Part shown: positions 1-8,932 of the stretch, piece by piece | Position numbering within the stretch: the stretch's first letter is position 1 | Layout of the letters: each line of letters starts with the position of its first letter | Source of the DNA: Nocardioides bruguierae | Lineage (GTDB): Bacteria; Actinomycetota; Actinomycetes; Propionibacteriales; Nocardioidaceae | DNA length: 64,000 nucleotides | Assembly: GCF_023656415.1 (NCBI RefSeq) | Contig: NZ_JAMOIL010000016.1 | Span: forward strand, 62,001-126,000 | Direction: 5' to 3' | The notes under the pieces: model-generated | What the model saw: the letters and a program-made list of their open reading frames with translations, nothing else | Databases searched by the model: none | Told to the model about the DNA's origin: nothing | Translations under genes and position numbers: made by a program

Positions 1-627
1 GCGACCTACACCGTCTACCTGCCCGGCACCGACACCTTCGACGGTCCGCTCGACGGGCCGGACGCCCCCGACGTCCTGCGGGAGAGCGACGTCGTGCAGA
101 ACATGGGCACCAACCTGGCGGCCGTGGCAGGTGACGACAACGCCTACGTGCGCGGTGTCCTCGACGCGCTGGCGGACCTCGACGTGCCGCCGGGCGCGCC
201 CGTGACCGTCGTCGGCCACAGCCAGGGCGGGATCGTCGCCGCCCGCGTGGCCGAGGCCGCCACCCGCGAGGGCACCGACACCCCGTTCAACGTCACCCAG
301 GTCGTGACGGCCGGGTCGCCCGTGGACCACATCGACCTGCCCGACCAGGTGCGCATGCTGTCGCTGGTCAACGACCGCGACATCGTCCCGGTGCTCGACG
401 GCGAGGGGCCCGTGGACCGGGTCAACCACACCTCGATCGTCGGCAGCATCGACGGGACCGGCGTCGAGGGCAACCACCTCGTCGAGGACGCGTACGTCCC
501 GCTCGCCCAGCAGGTGCAGGCATCCGACGACCCCCGCGTGCGGGAGGCGCTGGAGGACCTGGCCGAGCCGTTCGGCGGCGGCGCCTCACTGACCTACACC
601 TACGCGATGGAGAGGGACGAGCCGTGA
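1..627 (+). CDS. alpha/beta-hydrolase (lipase-like) protein, 3' part only
   Basis: The reading frame is open from the window's first base, so the N-terminus is missing. The 208 visible residues carry a nucleophile elbow G-H-S-Q-G-G with Ser at about residue 74. An acidic segment NDRDIVPVLDG and a later GNHLVED follow, which fit the Asp and His of a lipase/esterase triad. No transmembrane segment is visible in this part. It overlaps the next gene by 4 bp (GTGA), so the two are probably co-expressed. In actinomycetes such hydrolase domains often sit behind a WXG100-like N-terminal domain and lie near type VII secretion genes. The neighbouring FtsK/EssC-type ATPase makes that plausible, but the N-terminus would be needed to show it. 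The substrate is unknown. Confidence 0.75.
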   Translation, partial: ATYTVYLPGTDTFDGPLDGPDAPDVLRESDVVQNMGTNLAAVAGDDNAYVRGVLDALADLDVPPGAPVTVVGHSQGGIVAARVAEAATREGTDTPFNVTQVVTAGSPVDHIDLPDQVRMLSLVNDRDIVPVLDGEGPVDRVNHTSIVGSIDGTGVEGNHLVEDAYVPLAQQVQASDDPRVREALEDLAEPFGGGASLTYTYAMERDEP

Positions 628-1094
628 GCCGACCCACCACCAGCAGGATGGGGGGCCGGGCCCTCGGGTCGGTGCTCGGCGCCACCGTGCTCGCCGCGCT
701 CGGCGCCGGCTGCAACGGCGACGTCAGCACGACCGAGCAGCAGGGGCTGGGGACGCAGGTGCAGGCCGTGGCCGACCAGGTCGCCTCCGGCCTGCCGGGC
801 GGCACCGTCGTCGAGGCCGTGTACGAGGACGGCGCGACCAGCCCCGCCGTCGTGCGGGTGCGCCTGGCCTGCGACGGCTGCGAGCGCCGCGCGGCGGCCG
901 ACGACCTCGCCCGCGCCCTGTGGGAGTCCACGGTCACGCCCGTGCGCTCCCTCGTCGTCAGCGTCGAGGAGGCCGACGGCGGACGCCGGGTCGAGCACGT
1001 GTGGTCCACGGTCACCCCCGAGGACAGGGCCGACCTCGTCGAGCGCTACGGCGAGCGGGACACCCCGATCGGGACGACGCCCGCGCCGTCCTGA
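624..1094 (+). CDS. small secreted lipoprotein, unknown function
   Basis: The 156-aa product starts at a GTG that overlaps the stop of the hydrolase gene (GTGA). The N-terminus has a few basic residues, a hydrophobic stretch and a lipobox ending LGAGC, with Cys at about residue 29. It should therefore be exported and lipid-anchored to the outer face of the membrane. The mature part is short, with a CDGC pair of cysteines around residue 75, and I recognise no family. Translational coupling with the upstream hydrolase suggests a partner or anchor for it. It converges on the large ATPase gene, leaving only 13 bp between the two stops. Confidence 0.7.
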   Translation: MSRPTTSRMGGRALGSVLGATVLAALGAGCNGDVSTTEQQGLGTQVQAVADQVASGLPGGTVVEAVYEDGATSPAVVRVRLACDGCERRAAADDLARALWESTVTPVRSLVVSVEEADGGRRVEHVWSTVTPEDRADLVERYGERDTPIGTTPAPS

Positions 1095-1107
1095 CGGTCC
1101 GGGGCGG

Positions 1108-4100
1108 TCAGCCCCGCGGCACCTGCACGGGGACGACGTCCCCGTCGCCGTCCAGGAGCAGGCCCCGTCCCGGGGTGAGGCGAGCCTGGAGCGAGGTGCG
1201 GGGCACCCGGAGCCCGAACAGGTCGCCGTGCCCGGTCTCCCGAGGGGAGAGCAGCAGGCCCTTGCGACCCTTGCGGGCCTCCACCAGCCAGCCGGAGAAC
1301 CCCGCGCCGATCTCGTGCCCACCGGCGACGACCACCCGGAAGTCGCGCTCCCGGCTCTGCCGCACGACGGCCTGCAGCATCCCCGCCAGCGGCCCCTCGC
1401 GCAGGGTCTCGGCGTCGTCCACGAGCAGCACGGAGCCGTCGGGCAGGCCCCGCAGGTGCCCGATGACGTCCTCGGGCGCCGCGCCCGCGGCGACGACGGC
1501 GTCCTCGCCGAGCAGCGCGGTGAGCTCGTTGGCCGTCGGGGTGAGCGCCCAGGCGCGGCGACCCGTGCGGCGGGCGTGCTCGGCGGCCAGGCACAGCGCC
1601 GTGGTGCGTCCGCTGCGGGGCTGCCCCACCACCAGGGCGGGGGAGGTGACGGCCTCGACGCCGAGCAGCGCGAGCCGGTCGCCGCCCACGGCGAGCGCGA
1701 CGTGGCCCGGCGGCAGTGCGGGGGCGTTGCCGGTGTCGCCGAGGACGTCCCCGAGGGCCAGCTGCGCGGGCAGCGCCGCCAGGCCCACCGGGCGCTGGTG
1801 GGCCGGAGCCGGGGGCAGGTCGGCCTCCGCCGTGCTCAGCGCGGCGCCCAGCGTGCGCACCGCCTCGCTCTGGGCGGCGCCGGAGGCGTCCTGGGTGAGC
1901 ACGGCCACCTGTGCCTCGGTGCCGTGCTCGGCCCAGAACCCGCGGCCCTCGCCGATCTCGTCCGGCAGGTCCTTCACCTTCAGCCCGCCCTGCCCGTAGT
2001 CGCCCCGGTCGGGCAGGCGCAGCAGCAGCTTCTGCTCGATGGTGGTGGAGATGCGGCCCGTGAGCAGCGACCGGTCGCCGGTGAGCACCAGCTGCACGCC
2101 CACGCTCGCGCCCTCGCGCAGCAGCTGGAGGACCGCGTCGTTGAGCCGCCCCAGGTCGATCTCGCCGAGGTCGGCGGTGAAGCCCTCCCACCGGTCCAGC
2201 AGCAGGACGAGGTAGGGCAGCCGGTCCTCCGGCGCGGCCGCCCGTCGCTGCTCGTCGACGTCGGCGAAGCCCGAGCGGCCCAGCAGGTCCTGGCGGGCCC
2301 GCACCTCCTCGACCAGCCGGTCCAGCAGGCGGCCCGCGCGCTCGGTCTCGGTCCGCTGCACCACCGCGCCCGTGTGCGGCAGGGCGGTCAACGGGAGCAG
2401 GGCGCCGTTGCCGCAGTCGAGGCCGTAGAGGTGGACGTCGCGGGAGGAGCCGGCCCGGGCCAGGCCGGTGGCGATCGTGCGCAGCGCCGTGGAGCGACCC
2501 GAGCGCGGGCCGCCCACGACGGCGAGGTGACCGCTGCCGCCCAGCGTGAACGAGCGCGCGGCCTGCTGCTGCGTGGCCGGGTGGTCCTCGAGCAGCCACG
2601 GGGTGCCGAGCCCGGTGGACCTGTCGGCCCCCGTGGCGGCGGGGGCAGCGGCGGCGGCCAGGTCGTCGGCGGCCAGGTCGTCGGCGGCCAGGTCGTCGGC
2701 CAGGACCAGCCCGGGCAGCGCCGGGAGCCACGGTGCGTGCGGGGCCGCGATCTCGCGCAGCGCCCCGGCGCCGCGCGCCGCGTCGACCAGCACGGACAGG
2801 TCGGTCTCGCCCTCGTCGGTGCTCGGCCCGCCGGCGGCCGGGCGCTGGGGCGCGGTGTCGCCCACGCGGCGCCAGTCCACGGACCAGGCGGTGGGCTCGA
2901 CCCCGGCGCGCGCGGCGTCCGCGGCCGCGTCCGGGCGCGCACCGCCGACCCGGCCGGCCTGGAAGGGCAGCAGCGAGGAGTGCCCCAGCCGGGCGTAGCC
3001 CCGGCCGGGCTGGTCGGCGCCGATGGTGGCGGCGTCCGAGGCGTCGATGACGTCGCGGGACTCCGCCTCGTCCGTCATCCGCAACGAGATCCGCAGGTTG
3101 GTGTTGGCGCGGATGTCGTTGGAGACCACGCCGGTGGGCCGCTGGGTGGCGAGCACCAGGTGGATGCCGAGCGAGCGGCCGCGCTGGGCGATGGTGACCA
3201 GGCCGTCGACGAAGTCGGGCAGCTCGGACTTCAGCGAGGCGAACTCGTCGATGACGATCGCCAGCCGCGGCAGCACGGGCAGGGAGGGGTCGCGGGCCTG
3301 GAGCGCCCAGTAGTCCTCGAGGTCCTTGGCGCCCGGGCCGGCCAGCAGGTGCTCGCGGCGCCGCAGCTCGGCACCGAGCGAGGTCAGGGCCCGCCCGACC
3401 AGGTGCGTGTCGAGGTCGGTGACCATGCCGACCGTGTGCGGCAGGCGCGCGCAGTCCTTGAAGGCCGAGCCGCCCTTGTAGTCGACCAGCACGAAGGTCA
3501 TCTGCTCGGGGCTGTTGGCCAGCGCCAGGGAGGCGACCAGGGTCTGCAGCAGCTCGGACTTGCCCGAACCGGTCGTACCCGCCACCAGGGCGTGCGGGCC
3601 GTCGGTGCGCAGGTCGAGCCGGAACGGGCCGTCGAAGCCCGCGCCCAGCACCACCTCGGTGCGGGCGTGCGGGCCCCAGCCGGCGGCCACCGCGCGGTCG
3701 GTGGGCTCCGGCATCCCGACCAGCTCCAGCAGGCGGGCGGACGACGGCAGGGTCGACGCGGCCTGGTCGGGGGTCGTGTCGCGCACCGGCGCCAGCGCCC
3801 GGCCCACGCGCTCGGCCCAGGCGGGCTCGACGAGGTCGGGCCGGATGCGCGAGACGGCGCCGGCGGTCGTGCGGCGCAGCTCCAGCGCCCCGTCCAGCAC
3901 CTCCAGCACCGCGCCGCACTCCTCGGGGAGCGAGCGCTCGTCCTCGTCGAGGCAGAGCGTGTGCACCCCGACGGCGGGGCCCTCGCGCAGCAGCGTCACG
4001 ACACCCGGCAGCGAGCGCAGGGCACGGGCGCCGTCCAGCACCACCAGCACGTCCGGGCCCGGCGGGACGCCGCCCTGGGCCCGCCGCGCGACGCTGCCGG

Positions 4101-5778
4101 GGGAGTCGTCGCCCCGCCGGTCCTCGACGAGCTGCACCAGCTCGGCCACCCGCCGCCCGACCGAGGACTGGTCGGTGCCCAGCAGCGCGGCCACGGGCTC
4201 GCCCTCGGCGCGGCAGTGGGGCAGCCAACGGGTCCAGCCCCACTGGGGCTCCCGCTCCGCTCCGGTGAGCACGACGACCCGCAGGTCCCGTGGGGTGTGC
4301 AGCACGGCGGCCTGCCCCACGAGCCACCGGGCCAGGGCGTCGGCCTCGGCGGGGTCGCCGCACACGCCGACCACCGGCACCTGGCGCAGCGAGACCCCCA
4401 CCGGTGCGTCGCCCAGCACGTCGGGCTCGCGTTCCTCCTCGTGGTCGCTGCGCGAGCGGTCGCGCACCTCGATCGTGGACGGCAGGTCAGCCACCCCCAG
4501 ACGCAGCAGCAGGGCGTCGTCGTCCTCGCGCCGCCGGCGCCACAGCAGCCGGCCGGGGCCGGCCGCGGCCAGCAGGACGGCGGCCGGGTCGGGCAGGTCC
4601 TCGCGGCGGTCGTCGCGCTCGCGGCGCACCTGGGTCGCCAGGCGCCCGAGCACCGAGGACAGGTCCCGCCGGAACGCGACCACGGCCTCACGGTGGTCGC
4701 GGACCGACCCACGCCGCTGGGCCACCCAGTTGAACAGCGCCATCACCGGCGAGAGCGCGGCGAGGACGAGGTAGCGGGGGCTGCCGAACAGCAGCGCCAT
4801 CGGCGCGGCCATCACCGCGGGCGCCAGCACCATCTGCCAGGGAAGCGAGACCCGGCGTGGCGGTCGCGGTGCCGCGGGCAGCACGAACGAGCGCTCGCGG
4901 ACGGGGCGGCGCAGCCGCGGCGGTCGGTTGAAGTCGGTGCCCAGCCGGTCGGGGGAGGGCGTCGCGTCCGCGTCGGGCTGCCAGACCGGGTGCCACTGGA
5001 GCACGGTGCCGCCCAGGCGCAGGTCGGCGCCCGCCGGCCAGGGCAGCGGGTCCTCGGGGCGCGGCTCGCGCACCGCCGCGGCGCGGGCCCGCTCGCGCAG
5101 CGCGTCTCGGCGACGACGCTCGCGGCGGGAGAGCGCCGAGTCCGGCAGCGCCTCCAGCACGGCGGGGGAGAGGCCCTGGTCGTCGCCGACCTCGGCGTCC
5201 CCCTCCTCCGGGTCCTGCCCGTCGGGGCGCACGTCGGGGCGCACGTCGGGCTCGTCGCTGCCGTCGTCCTCGGCGGCGGCGAGCGGCGCCCCGTCGAGCC
5301 GCGCCCCGGCGCGCAGCGCGGGGTCGCAGGTGAGCACGCTCAGGGTCGCGTCGGGCGAGACCCGGACGGTGAGGGCGTCCGGCGGCAGCAGCAGGTCGGG
5401 CAGGGACATGCCCTCCGCGCCGTTGCCGACGGCGTGGTCGCCCAGCCCGAGCCGGTGCACCCGCCCGGCGCCGGGGCCGGCCACCACCCGCAGCTCGACG
5501 ACGCCGCGGGGGAGGAGGACGTCCCAGCCGTCCGTCTCGTGCAGGGCGAGTACGGAGCCGGGGCGCACCCCGGCGGTGCGCAGGGTGTCCTCGGCCCCGG
5601 CCCTGGCGCCGTCGACCCAGAGGCTGGCGCGCCGGGCGAACTCGGGGTGCACCTCGCTGCCGGTGGCCCGCAGCAGCACCGGCAGCACGTCGGCGACGGC
5701 GGTGTCCGGCTCGGCGTCGAGCAGCACGTCGCGGCGGGTGCGGGTGCTGCCGTCGACGACGCTGACGCTGAGTCTCAC
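1108..5778 (-). CDS. FtsK/SpoIIIE ATPase, type VII secretion EccC/EssC-like
   Basis: This 1556-aa protein has the layout of the type VII secretion motor. Residues 1-200 look like FHA or ubiquitin-like sheets. Two membrane segments lie at about 313-352, and three FtsK/SpoIIIE domains follow. Domain 1 has an intact Walker A (GTTGSGKS, about 734-741) and Walker B (LAIVIDEF, about 837). Domains 2 (GGPRSGRST, about 1088) and 3 (GQPRSGRTT, about 1384) have Arg in place of the Walker A Lys, so only domain 1 is likely to hydrolyse ATP. The start is the GTG preceded by AGGAG at 7 nt; the frame stays open further upstream without a comparable start. The gene is divergent from the Tad pilus operon. No eccB, eccD or mycP gene is present in the window. 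The N-terminal FHA/EssC resemblance is from reading, not from a profile search. Confidence 0.85.
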   Translation of the reverse strand: MRLSVSVVDGSTRTRRDVLLDAEPDTAVADVLPVLLRATGSEVHPEFARRASLWVDGARAGAEDTLRTAGVRPGSVLALHETDGWDVLLPRGVVELRVVAGPGAGRVHRLGLGDHAVGNGAEGMSLPDLLLPPDALTVRVSPDATLSVLTCDPALRAGARLDGAPLAAAEDDGSDEPDVRPDVRPDGQDPEEGDAEVGDDQGLSPAVLEALPDSALSRRERRRRDALRERARAAAVREPRPEDPLPWPAGADLRLGGTVLQWHPVWQPDADATPSPDRLGTDFNRPPRLRRPVRERSFVLPAAPRPPRRVSLPWQMVLAPAVMAAPMALLFGSPRYLVLAALSPVMALFNWVAQRRGSVRDHREAVVAFRRDLSSVLGRLATQVRRERDDRREDLPDPAAVLLAAAGPGRLLWRRRREDDDALLLRLGVADLPSTIEVRDRSRSDHEEEREPDVLGDAPVGVSLRQVPVVGVCGDPAEADALARWLVGQAAVLHTPRDLRVVVLTGAEREPQWGWTRWLPHCRAEGEPVAALLGTDQSSVGRRVAELVQLVEDRRGDDSPGSVARRAQGGVPPGPDVLVVLDGARALRSLPGVVTLLREGPAVGVHTLCLDEDERSLPEECGAVLEVLDGALELRRTTAGAVSRIRPDLVEPAWAERVGRALAPVRDTTPDQAASTLPSSARLLELVGMPEPTDRAVAAGWGPHARTEVVLGAGFDGPFRLDLRTDGPHALVAGTTGSGKSELLQTLVASLALANSPEQMTFVLVDYKGGSAFKDCARLPHTVGMVTDLDTHLVGRALTSLGAELRRREHLLAGPGAKDLEDYWALQARDPSLPVLPRLAIVIDEFASLKSELPDFVDGLVTIAQRGRSLGIHLVLATQRPTGVVSNDIRANTNLRISLRMTDEAESRDVIDASDAATIGADQPGRGYARLGHSSLLPFQAGRVGGARPDAAADAARAGVEPTAWSVDWRRVGDTAPQRPAAGGPSTDEGETDLSVLVDAARGAGALREIAAPHAPWLPALPGLVLADDLAADDLAADDLAAAAAPAATGADRSTGLGTPWLLEDHPATQQQAARSFTLGGSGHLAVVGGPRSGRSTALRTIATGLARAGSSRDVHLYGLDCGNGALLPLTALPHTGAVVQRTETERAGRLLDRLVEEVRARQDLLGRSGFADVDEQRRAAAPEDRLPYLVLLLDRWEGFTADLGEIDLGRLNDAVLQLLREGASVGVQLVLTGDRSLLTGRISTTIEQKLLLRLPDRGDYGQGGLKVKDLPDEIGEGRGFWAEHGTEAQVAVLTQDASGAAQSEAVRTLGAALSTAEADLPPAPAHQRPVGLAALPAQLALGDVLGDTGNAPALPPGHVALAVGGDRLALLGVEAVTSPALVVGQPRSGRTTALCLAAEHARRTGRRAWALTPTANELTALLGEDAVVAAGAAPEDVIGHLRGLPDGSVLLVDDAETLREGPLAGMLQAVVRQSRERDFRVVVAGGHEIGAGFSGWLVEARKGRKGLLLSPRETGHGDLFGLRVPRTSLQARLTPGRGLLLDGDGDVVPVQVPRG
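2661..2702. repeat. 15-bp in-frame tandem repeat inside the EccC-like gene
   Basis: The unit GGTCGTCGGCGGCCA is present twice exactly, followed by a partial third copy. On the coding (minus) strand it encodes repeated LAADD units in the linker before ATPase domain 2. Because the unit is a multiple of three, copy-number change would not break the frame. Confidence 0.85.
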
Positions 5779-6058
5779 GGGGGCTCCTGATCGTGCTGCT
5801 GGTGCTGCTGCTGGTGGTGCTGCTGGGGTGCCGGGGGCCCACAGCCTGTCTGGTCCACCCTGTCGCGTGCTGCGCGTCGGGGCGGGCCCGGGGTGCGCCG
5901 TGCGCTCCCGGCTGGTCCGTTCGTGCAGGTCACGCGTGTGCGTGGGCCGTGACCTGCACCCTTCCCCGTCCGGGCCCGGGACGAACGTGCACCCGCCCGC
6001 CGGCAGGTCGTGGCCGGGCGGACGTGTAAAGCCTCCCGGGACGGGAACAACGGCACCC
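5779..6058. promoter_or_regulatory. divergent intergenic region between EccC-like ATPase and Tad operon
   Basis: These 280 bp must hold the promoters for the leftward ATPase gene and the rightward pilus operon. I see AGGAG 7 nt before the ATPase start. For the pilus side I see GTGTAAAG at about 6024 and a weak GGGACGGGA stretch before the first GTG. No convincing -35/-10 pair or inverted repeat stands out, and no gene fits in here. Confidence 0.4.
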
Positions 6059-6829
6059 GTGAGCGTCGACACCTCCCCCTCCTCCACCGCCGGCCCCACC
6101 CGGACCCGGCGCGCCCGCGCAGGCTCCGATCGGCCGCCGCGCCGCCCGGACGGCCGCCCGGCCCTCGAGGCGCCGCGCCAGCGCCGACCCGCGCTGGCCG
6201 CCCTCGCCCTGCTCCTGGTCGTGGGTGGCGCCCTCGTCGCCGGTCTCGTCGCGGTGCGGATGGACAGCCGCACCCCCGTCCTGGCCGCGGCCACCGACCT
6301 GGCGCCCGGCACGCTGCTCACGGCCGCCGACGTCACCGAGGTCTCCGTCTCCGCCGACGGGGTCGCCCTCATCCCCGCCGACCTGGCCGGCCAGGTCCTG
6401 GACGGGACCGCCTACGTCGAGGTGCCCGTCACCGCCGGCACGCTGATCGACCAGAGCATGCTCACCCGGACCCCGCCGATCGGCGAGGGCCGCGCGATCG
6501 TCTCCGTGCCGCTCTCCGCGGCCATCACCCCCGGCGCTGCGCTGCGCAGCGGCGACCTGGTGCAGGTGGTGCGCACCAGCGGCGCCGCGCAGGGTGGGGC
6601 CGCCGGTCCCGTCCCCCTCACCGAGGGCCTGGTCGTGGAGATCACCGGTGGGGGCTCCGAGGACGACCTCACCGCCGCCGCGACGGCCTCGGTGACCCTC
6701 GTGGTGCCGGAGTCGGTGGCCGCGGAGGTCGTCGACGCCGCCGGCTCGGACCGGGCGGGCCTGGTGCTCCTGGACCGCGGCCAGTCCACGGACGTGGACC
6801 TGCGGGTGCTGGAGGGGGACGGCTCGTGA
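6059..6829 (+). CDS. cpaB: CpaB/RcpC-like SAF-domain protein of the Tad pilus
   Basis: The product is 256 aa. About 45 basic, Pro-rich cytoplasmic residues precede one membrane span (ALAALALLLVVGGALVAGLV, about 48-67). A SAF domain follows (RTPVLAAATDLAPGTLLTAA, then EVPVTAGTLID). This is the CpaB/RcpC architecture. Such proteins sit in the periplasm-side assembly complex of Tad/Flp pili, or in the analogous envelope zone of monoderms. The GTG at 6059 is the only start that keeps the short basic tail, and its ribosome-binding site is weak. The gene overlaps the CpaE-like gene by 4 bp (GTGA) and heads the nine-gene pilus operon. SAF domains also occur in flagellar FlgA, but the context decides for Tad. 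Confidence 0.85.
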   Translation: MSVDTSPSSTAGPTRTRRARAGSDRPPRRPDGRPALEAPRQRRPALAALALLLVVGGALVAGLVAVRMDSRTPVLAAATDLAPGTLLTAADVTEVSVSADGVALIPADLAGQVLDGTAYVEVPVTAGTLIDQSMLTRTPPIGEGRAIVSVPLSAAITPGAALRSGDLVQVVRTSGAAQGGAAGPVPLTEGLVVEITGGGSEDDLTAAATASVTLVVPESVAAEVVDAAGSDRAGLVLLDRGQSTDVDLRVLEGDGS

Positions 6830-7614
6830 GCCTGATCGCCCTCGCCTCCGCCAAGGGCTCGCCCGGCGTCACGGTCACCGCGGTGGCCCTCGCCCAGGCC
6901 TGGCCCGACCCGGTCGTGCTCGCCGACGTCGACCCGGCCGCCGGCGACGTCGCGTGGCGCCTGGCCGACGCCACCGGCGAGCCGGCCGACCCCGAGCGTG
7001 GCCTGCTCTCGCTCGGCGCGGCCGCCCGCCGCGGCGCCGCCGAGACCACCCTGGGCGACCACCTCCAGGACCTGGCACCCGGCTTCCCCGCCCTCGTCGG
7101 GGTCCCGGGCCCCGAGCAGCTCGGCGGCATCGGCGCGGTGTGGACCCAGCTGTCATCCCTGCTGCGCGAGCACACCGAGGCCCACGGCGGCGACGTGCTG
7201 GTCGACGCCGGCCGGGTCGTGCCCGGCTCACCGGCGATGCCGCTGCTGGCCGCCGCCGACGCCGTCGTCCTGGTCGTCCGGCCTGACCTCGAGGGGGTCG
7301 CGCACCTGCGCACCCGGCTGCACGCCCTGCGGGCGGCCCTGCGGCTGGACGAGCCGGGCGCCTCGCCGGTCGGGGTGCTGGTCGTCTCCGGCTACCGCGA
7401 CACCGGGGTGCTCGACGACCTCCAGCGGGTCCTGGACATGGACGGCCTGCCCGCCCGCGTCCTCGGCCTCGTCGCCCACGACCCCAAGGGGGTGCGGGTG
7501 CTCCACGCCGGACGCTCCGGCGACCCCCGCCGCACCCTGCTCGGCCGGTCGGTGCGCGGGCTCCTGGAGCCCGTGCGCGACCTGGCCGGCGCACGCACCC
7601 CGGAGGTGGTCTGA
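6826..7614 (+). CDS. CpaE-like ParA/MinD-family protein of the Tad locus
   Basis: This 262-aa protein resembles CpaE/TadZ, which positions the Tad secretion machine. The N-terminal motif is SAKGSPGVTVT. It keeps the signature Lys and Gly of the ParA deviant Walker A but lacks the GK[TS] lysine, so nucleotide binding is doubtful. Actinobacterial CpaE-like proteins often show this kind of variation. A Walker-B-like strand DVLVDAGRV and a later VVLVVRPDLEGV follow the MinD fold order. It overlaps cpaB by 4 bp and ends 1 bp before tadA, so it is certainly part of the same operon. Confidence 0.8.
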   Translation: MSLIALASAKGSPGVTVTAVALAQAWPDPVVLADVDPAAGDVAWRLADATGEPADPERGLLSLGAAARRGAAETTLGDHLQDLAPGFPALVGVPGPEQLGGIGAVWTQLSSLLREHTEAHGGDVLVDAGRVVPGSPAMPLLAAADAVVLVVRPDLEGVAHLRTRLHALRAALRLDEPGASPVGVLVVSGYRDTGVLDDLQRVLDMDGLPARVLGLVAHDPKGVRVLHAGRSGDPRRTLLGRSVRGLLEPVRDLAGARTPEVV

Positions 7615-7615
7615 G

Positions 7616-8932
7616 ATGGACCAGCAGCTGGTCAGGCGGCTCCGTGAGGAGGTCGCCGAGGTCCTGGCCCGGCAGCGTCGTGAGGACGCCGCCTCCCACG
7701 TGGCCCCCATGTCGGCCGAGGACGAGCGGCAGTTCGCCCGCGCGGTCGTCAGCCGCGTCCTGGACTCCTACGCCCGCGAGGAGGTGCGCGCGGGACGCAC
7801 CCCACCCTCCTCCGAGGACGAGGCGCAGCTGGCAGAGGGCGTGCACGCGGCGCTCTTCGGCGTCGGGCGGCTCCAGCCCCTGCTGGACGACCCCGACATC
7901 GAGAACATCGACATCAACGGCTGCGACGACGTCTTCATCGGCTACGCCGACGGGCGCGAGGTCCGGGGCGACCCGGTGGCGGAGTCCGACGACGAGCTCG
8001 TCGAGCTGGTGCAGACCCTCGGCGCCTACTCGGGCCTCACCAGCCGCCCGTTCGACACGGCCAACCCCCAGCTCGACATCCGGCTGCCCGACGGCTCGCG
8101 GCTCTCGGCCGTCATGGGTGTGTGCCGGCGTCCGTCCCTCTCGATCCGCCGGGCCCGGCTCTCCCGCGTCGGCCTGGACACCCTCGTCGGCTACGGCACC
8201 ATGTCGCCGGAGCTGGCGGCGTTCCTCTCCGCGGCCGTGCGGGCCCGCAAGAACGTGATGATCGCCGGCGCCACCAACGCCGGCAAGACCACGATGCTGC
8301 GGGCCCTGGCCAACGAGATCGAGCCGGCCGAGCGGCTCATCACCGTCGAGCGCGCCCTCGAGCTGGGCCTGGGGGAGTTCTCCGACCTGCACCCGAACGT
8401 CGTCGCGTTCGAGGAGCGGCTGCCGAACTCCGAGGGCACCGGCGCCATCGCCATGTCGGAGCTGGTGCGCCGCTCCCTGCGCATGAACCCCAGCCGGGTG
8501 ATCGTGGGCGAGGTGCTCGGCGACGAGATCGTCACCATGCTCAACGCCATGAGCCAGGGCAACGACGGCTCGCTGTCGACCATCCACGCCAACTCCTCGG
8601 CCGAGGTGTTCAACCGCATCTGCACCTACGCCATCCAGAGCCAGGAGCGCCTGCCGTCGGAGGCGACGATGATGCTCATCGGCGGCGCCATCGACTTCGT
8701 CGTGTTCGTGCAACGCGTCAACGACTTCTCCTCCGGCGGCCGGCTGCGCCGCATGGTGACCTCGGTGCGCGAGGTCAACGGCGTGGACGGTCGGGTGCTC
8801 TCCAGCGAGGTCTTCGCCCAGGGCGCGGACGGGGTGGCCGTGCCGGCCGCGGCCCTGTCCTGCCTCGAGGACCTCGAGGCCGTCGGCTACGTGCCCGGCG
8901 CCGCACCGACCTGGCTGGAGCCCGCCTCGTGA
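7616..8932 (+). CDS. tadA: TadA/CpaF-family secretion ATPase
   Basis: This 438-aa hexameric-type secretion ATPase powers Tad/Flp pilus assembly. An N-terminal helical domain precedes the RecA-like core. Walker A is GATNAGKTT (about 218-226; GGTGSGKTT is more usual). The Asp box/Walker B region reads RVIVGEVLGDE, and the His box SLSTIHANS follows at about 322-330. The start ATG lies 1 nt after the preceding stop, and the 3' end overlaps tadB by 4 bp. Length and motif order match CpaF rather than the type II GspE family, which has an N-terminal zinc domain. It should act at the cytoplasmic face with TadB and TadC. Confidence 0.93.
   Translation: MDQQLVRRLREEVAEVLARQRREDAASHVAPMSAEDERQFARAVVSRVLDSYAREEVRAGRTPPSSEDEAQLAEGVHAALFGVGRLQPLLDDPDIENIDINGCDDVFIGYADGREVRGDPVAESDDELVELVQTLGAYSGLTSRPFDTANPQLDIRLPDGSRLSAVMGVCRRPSLSIRRARLSRVGLDTLVGYGTMSPELAAFLSAAVRARKNVMIAGATNAGKTTMLRALANEIEPAERLITVERALELGLGEFSDLHPNVVAFEERLPNSEGTGAIAMSELVRRSLRMNPSRVIVGEVLGDEIVTMLNAMSQGNDGSLSTIHANSSAEVFNRICTYAIQSQERLPSEATMMLIGGAIDFVVFVQRVNDFSSGGRLRRMVTSVREVNGVDGRVLSSEVFAQGADGVAVPAAALSCLEDLEAVGYVPGAAPTWLEPAS

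Noticed and set aside
1228..5790. An unbroken plus-strand reading frame of about 1500 codons opposite the EccC-like gene
   Set aside because: It is the complement of a GC-rich gene with strong third-position GC bias; the encoded sequence is low-complexity Gln/Arg/Gly/His with no domain, whereas the minus strand holds Walker motifs.
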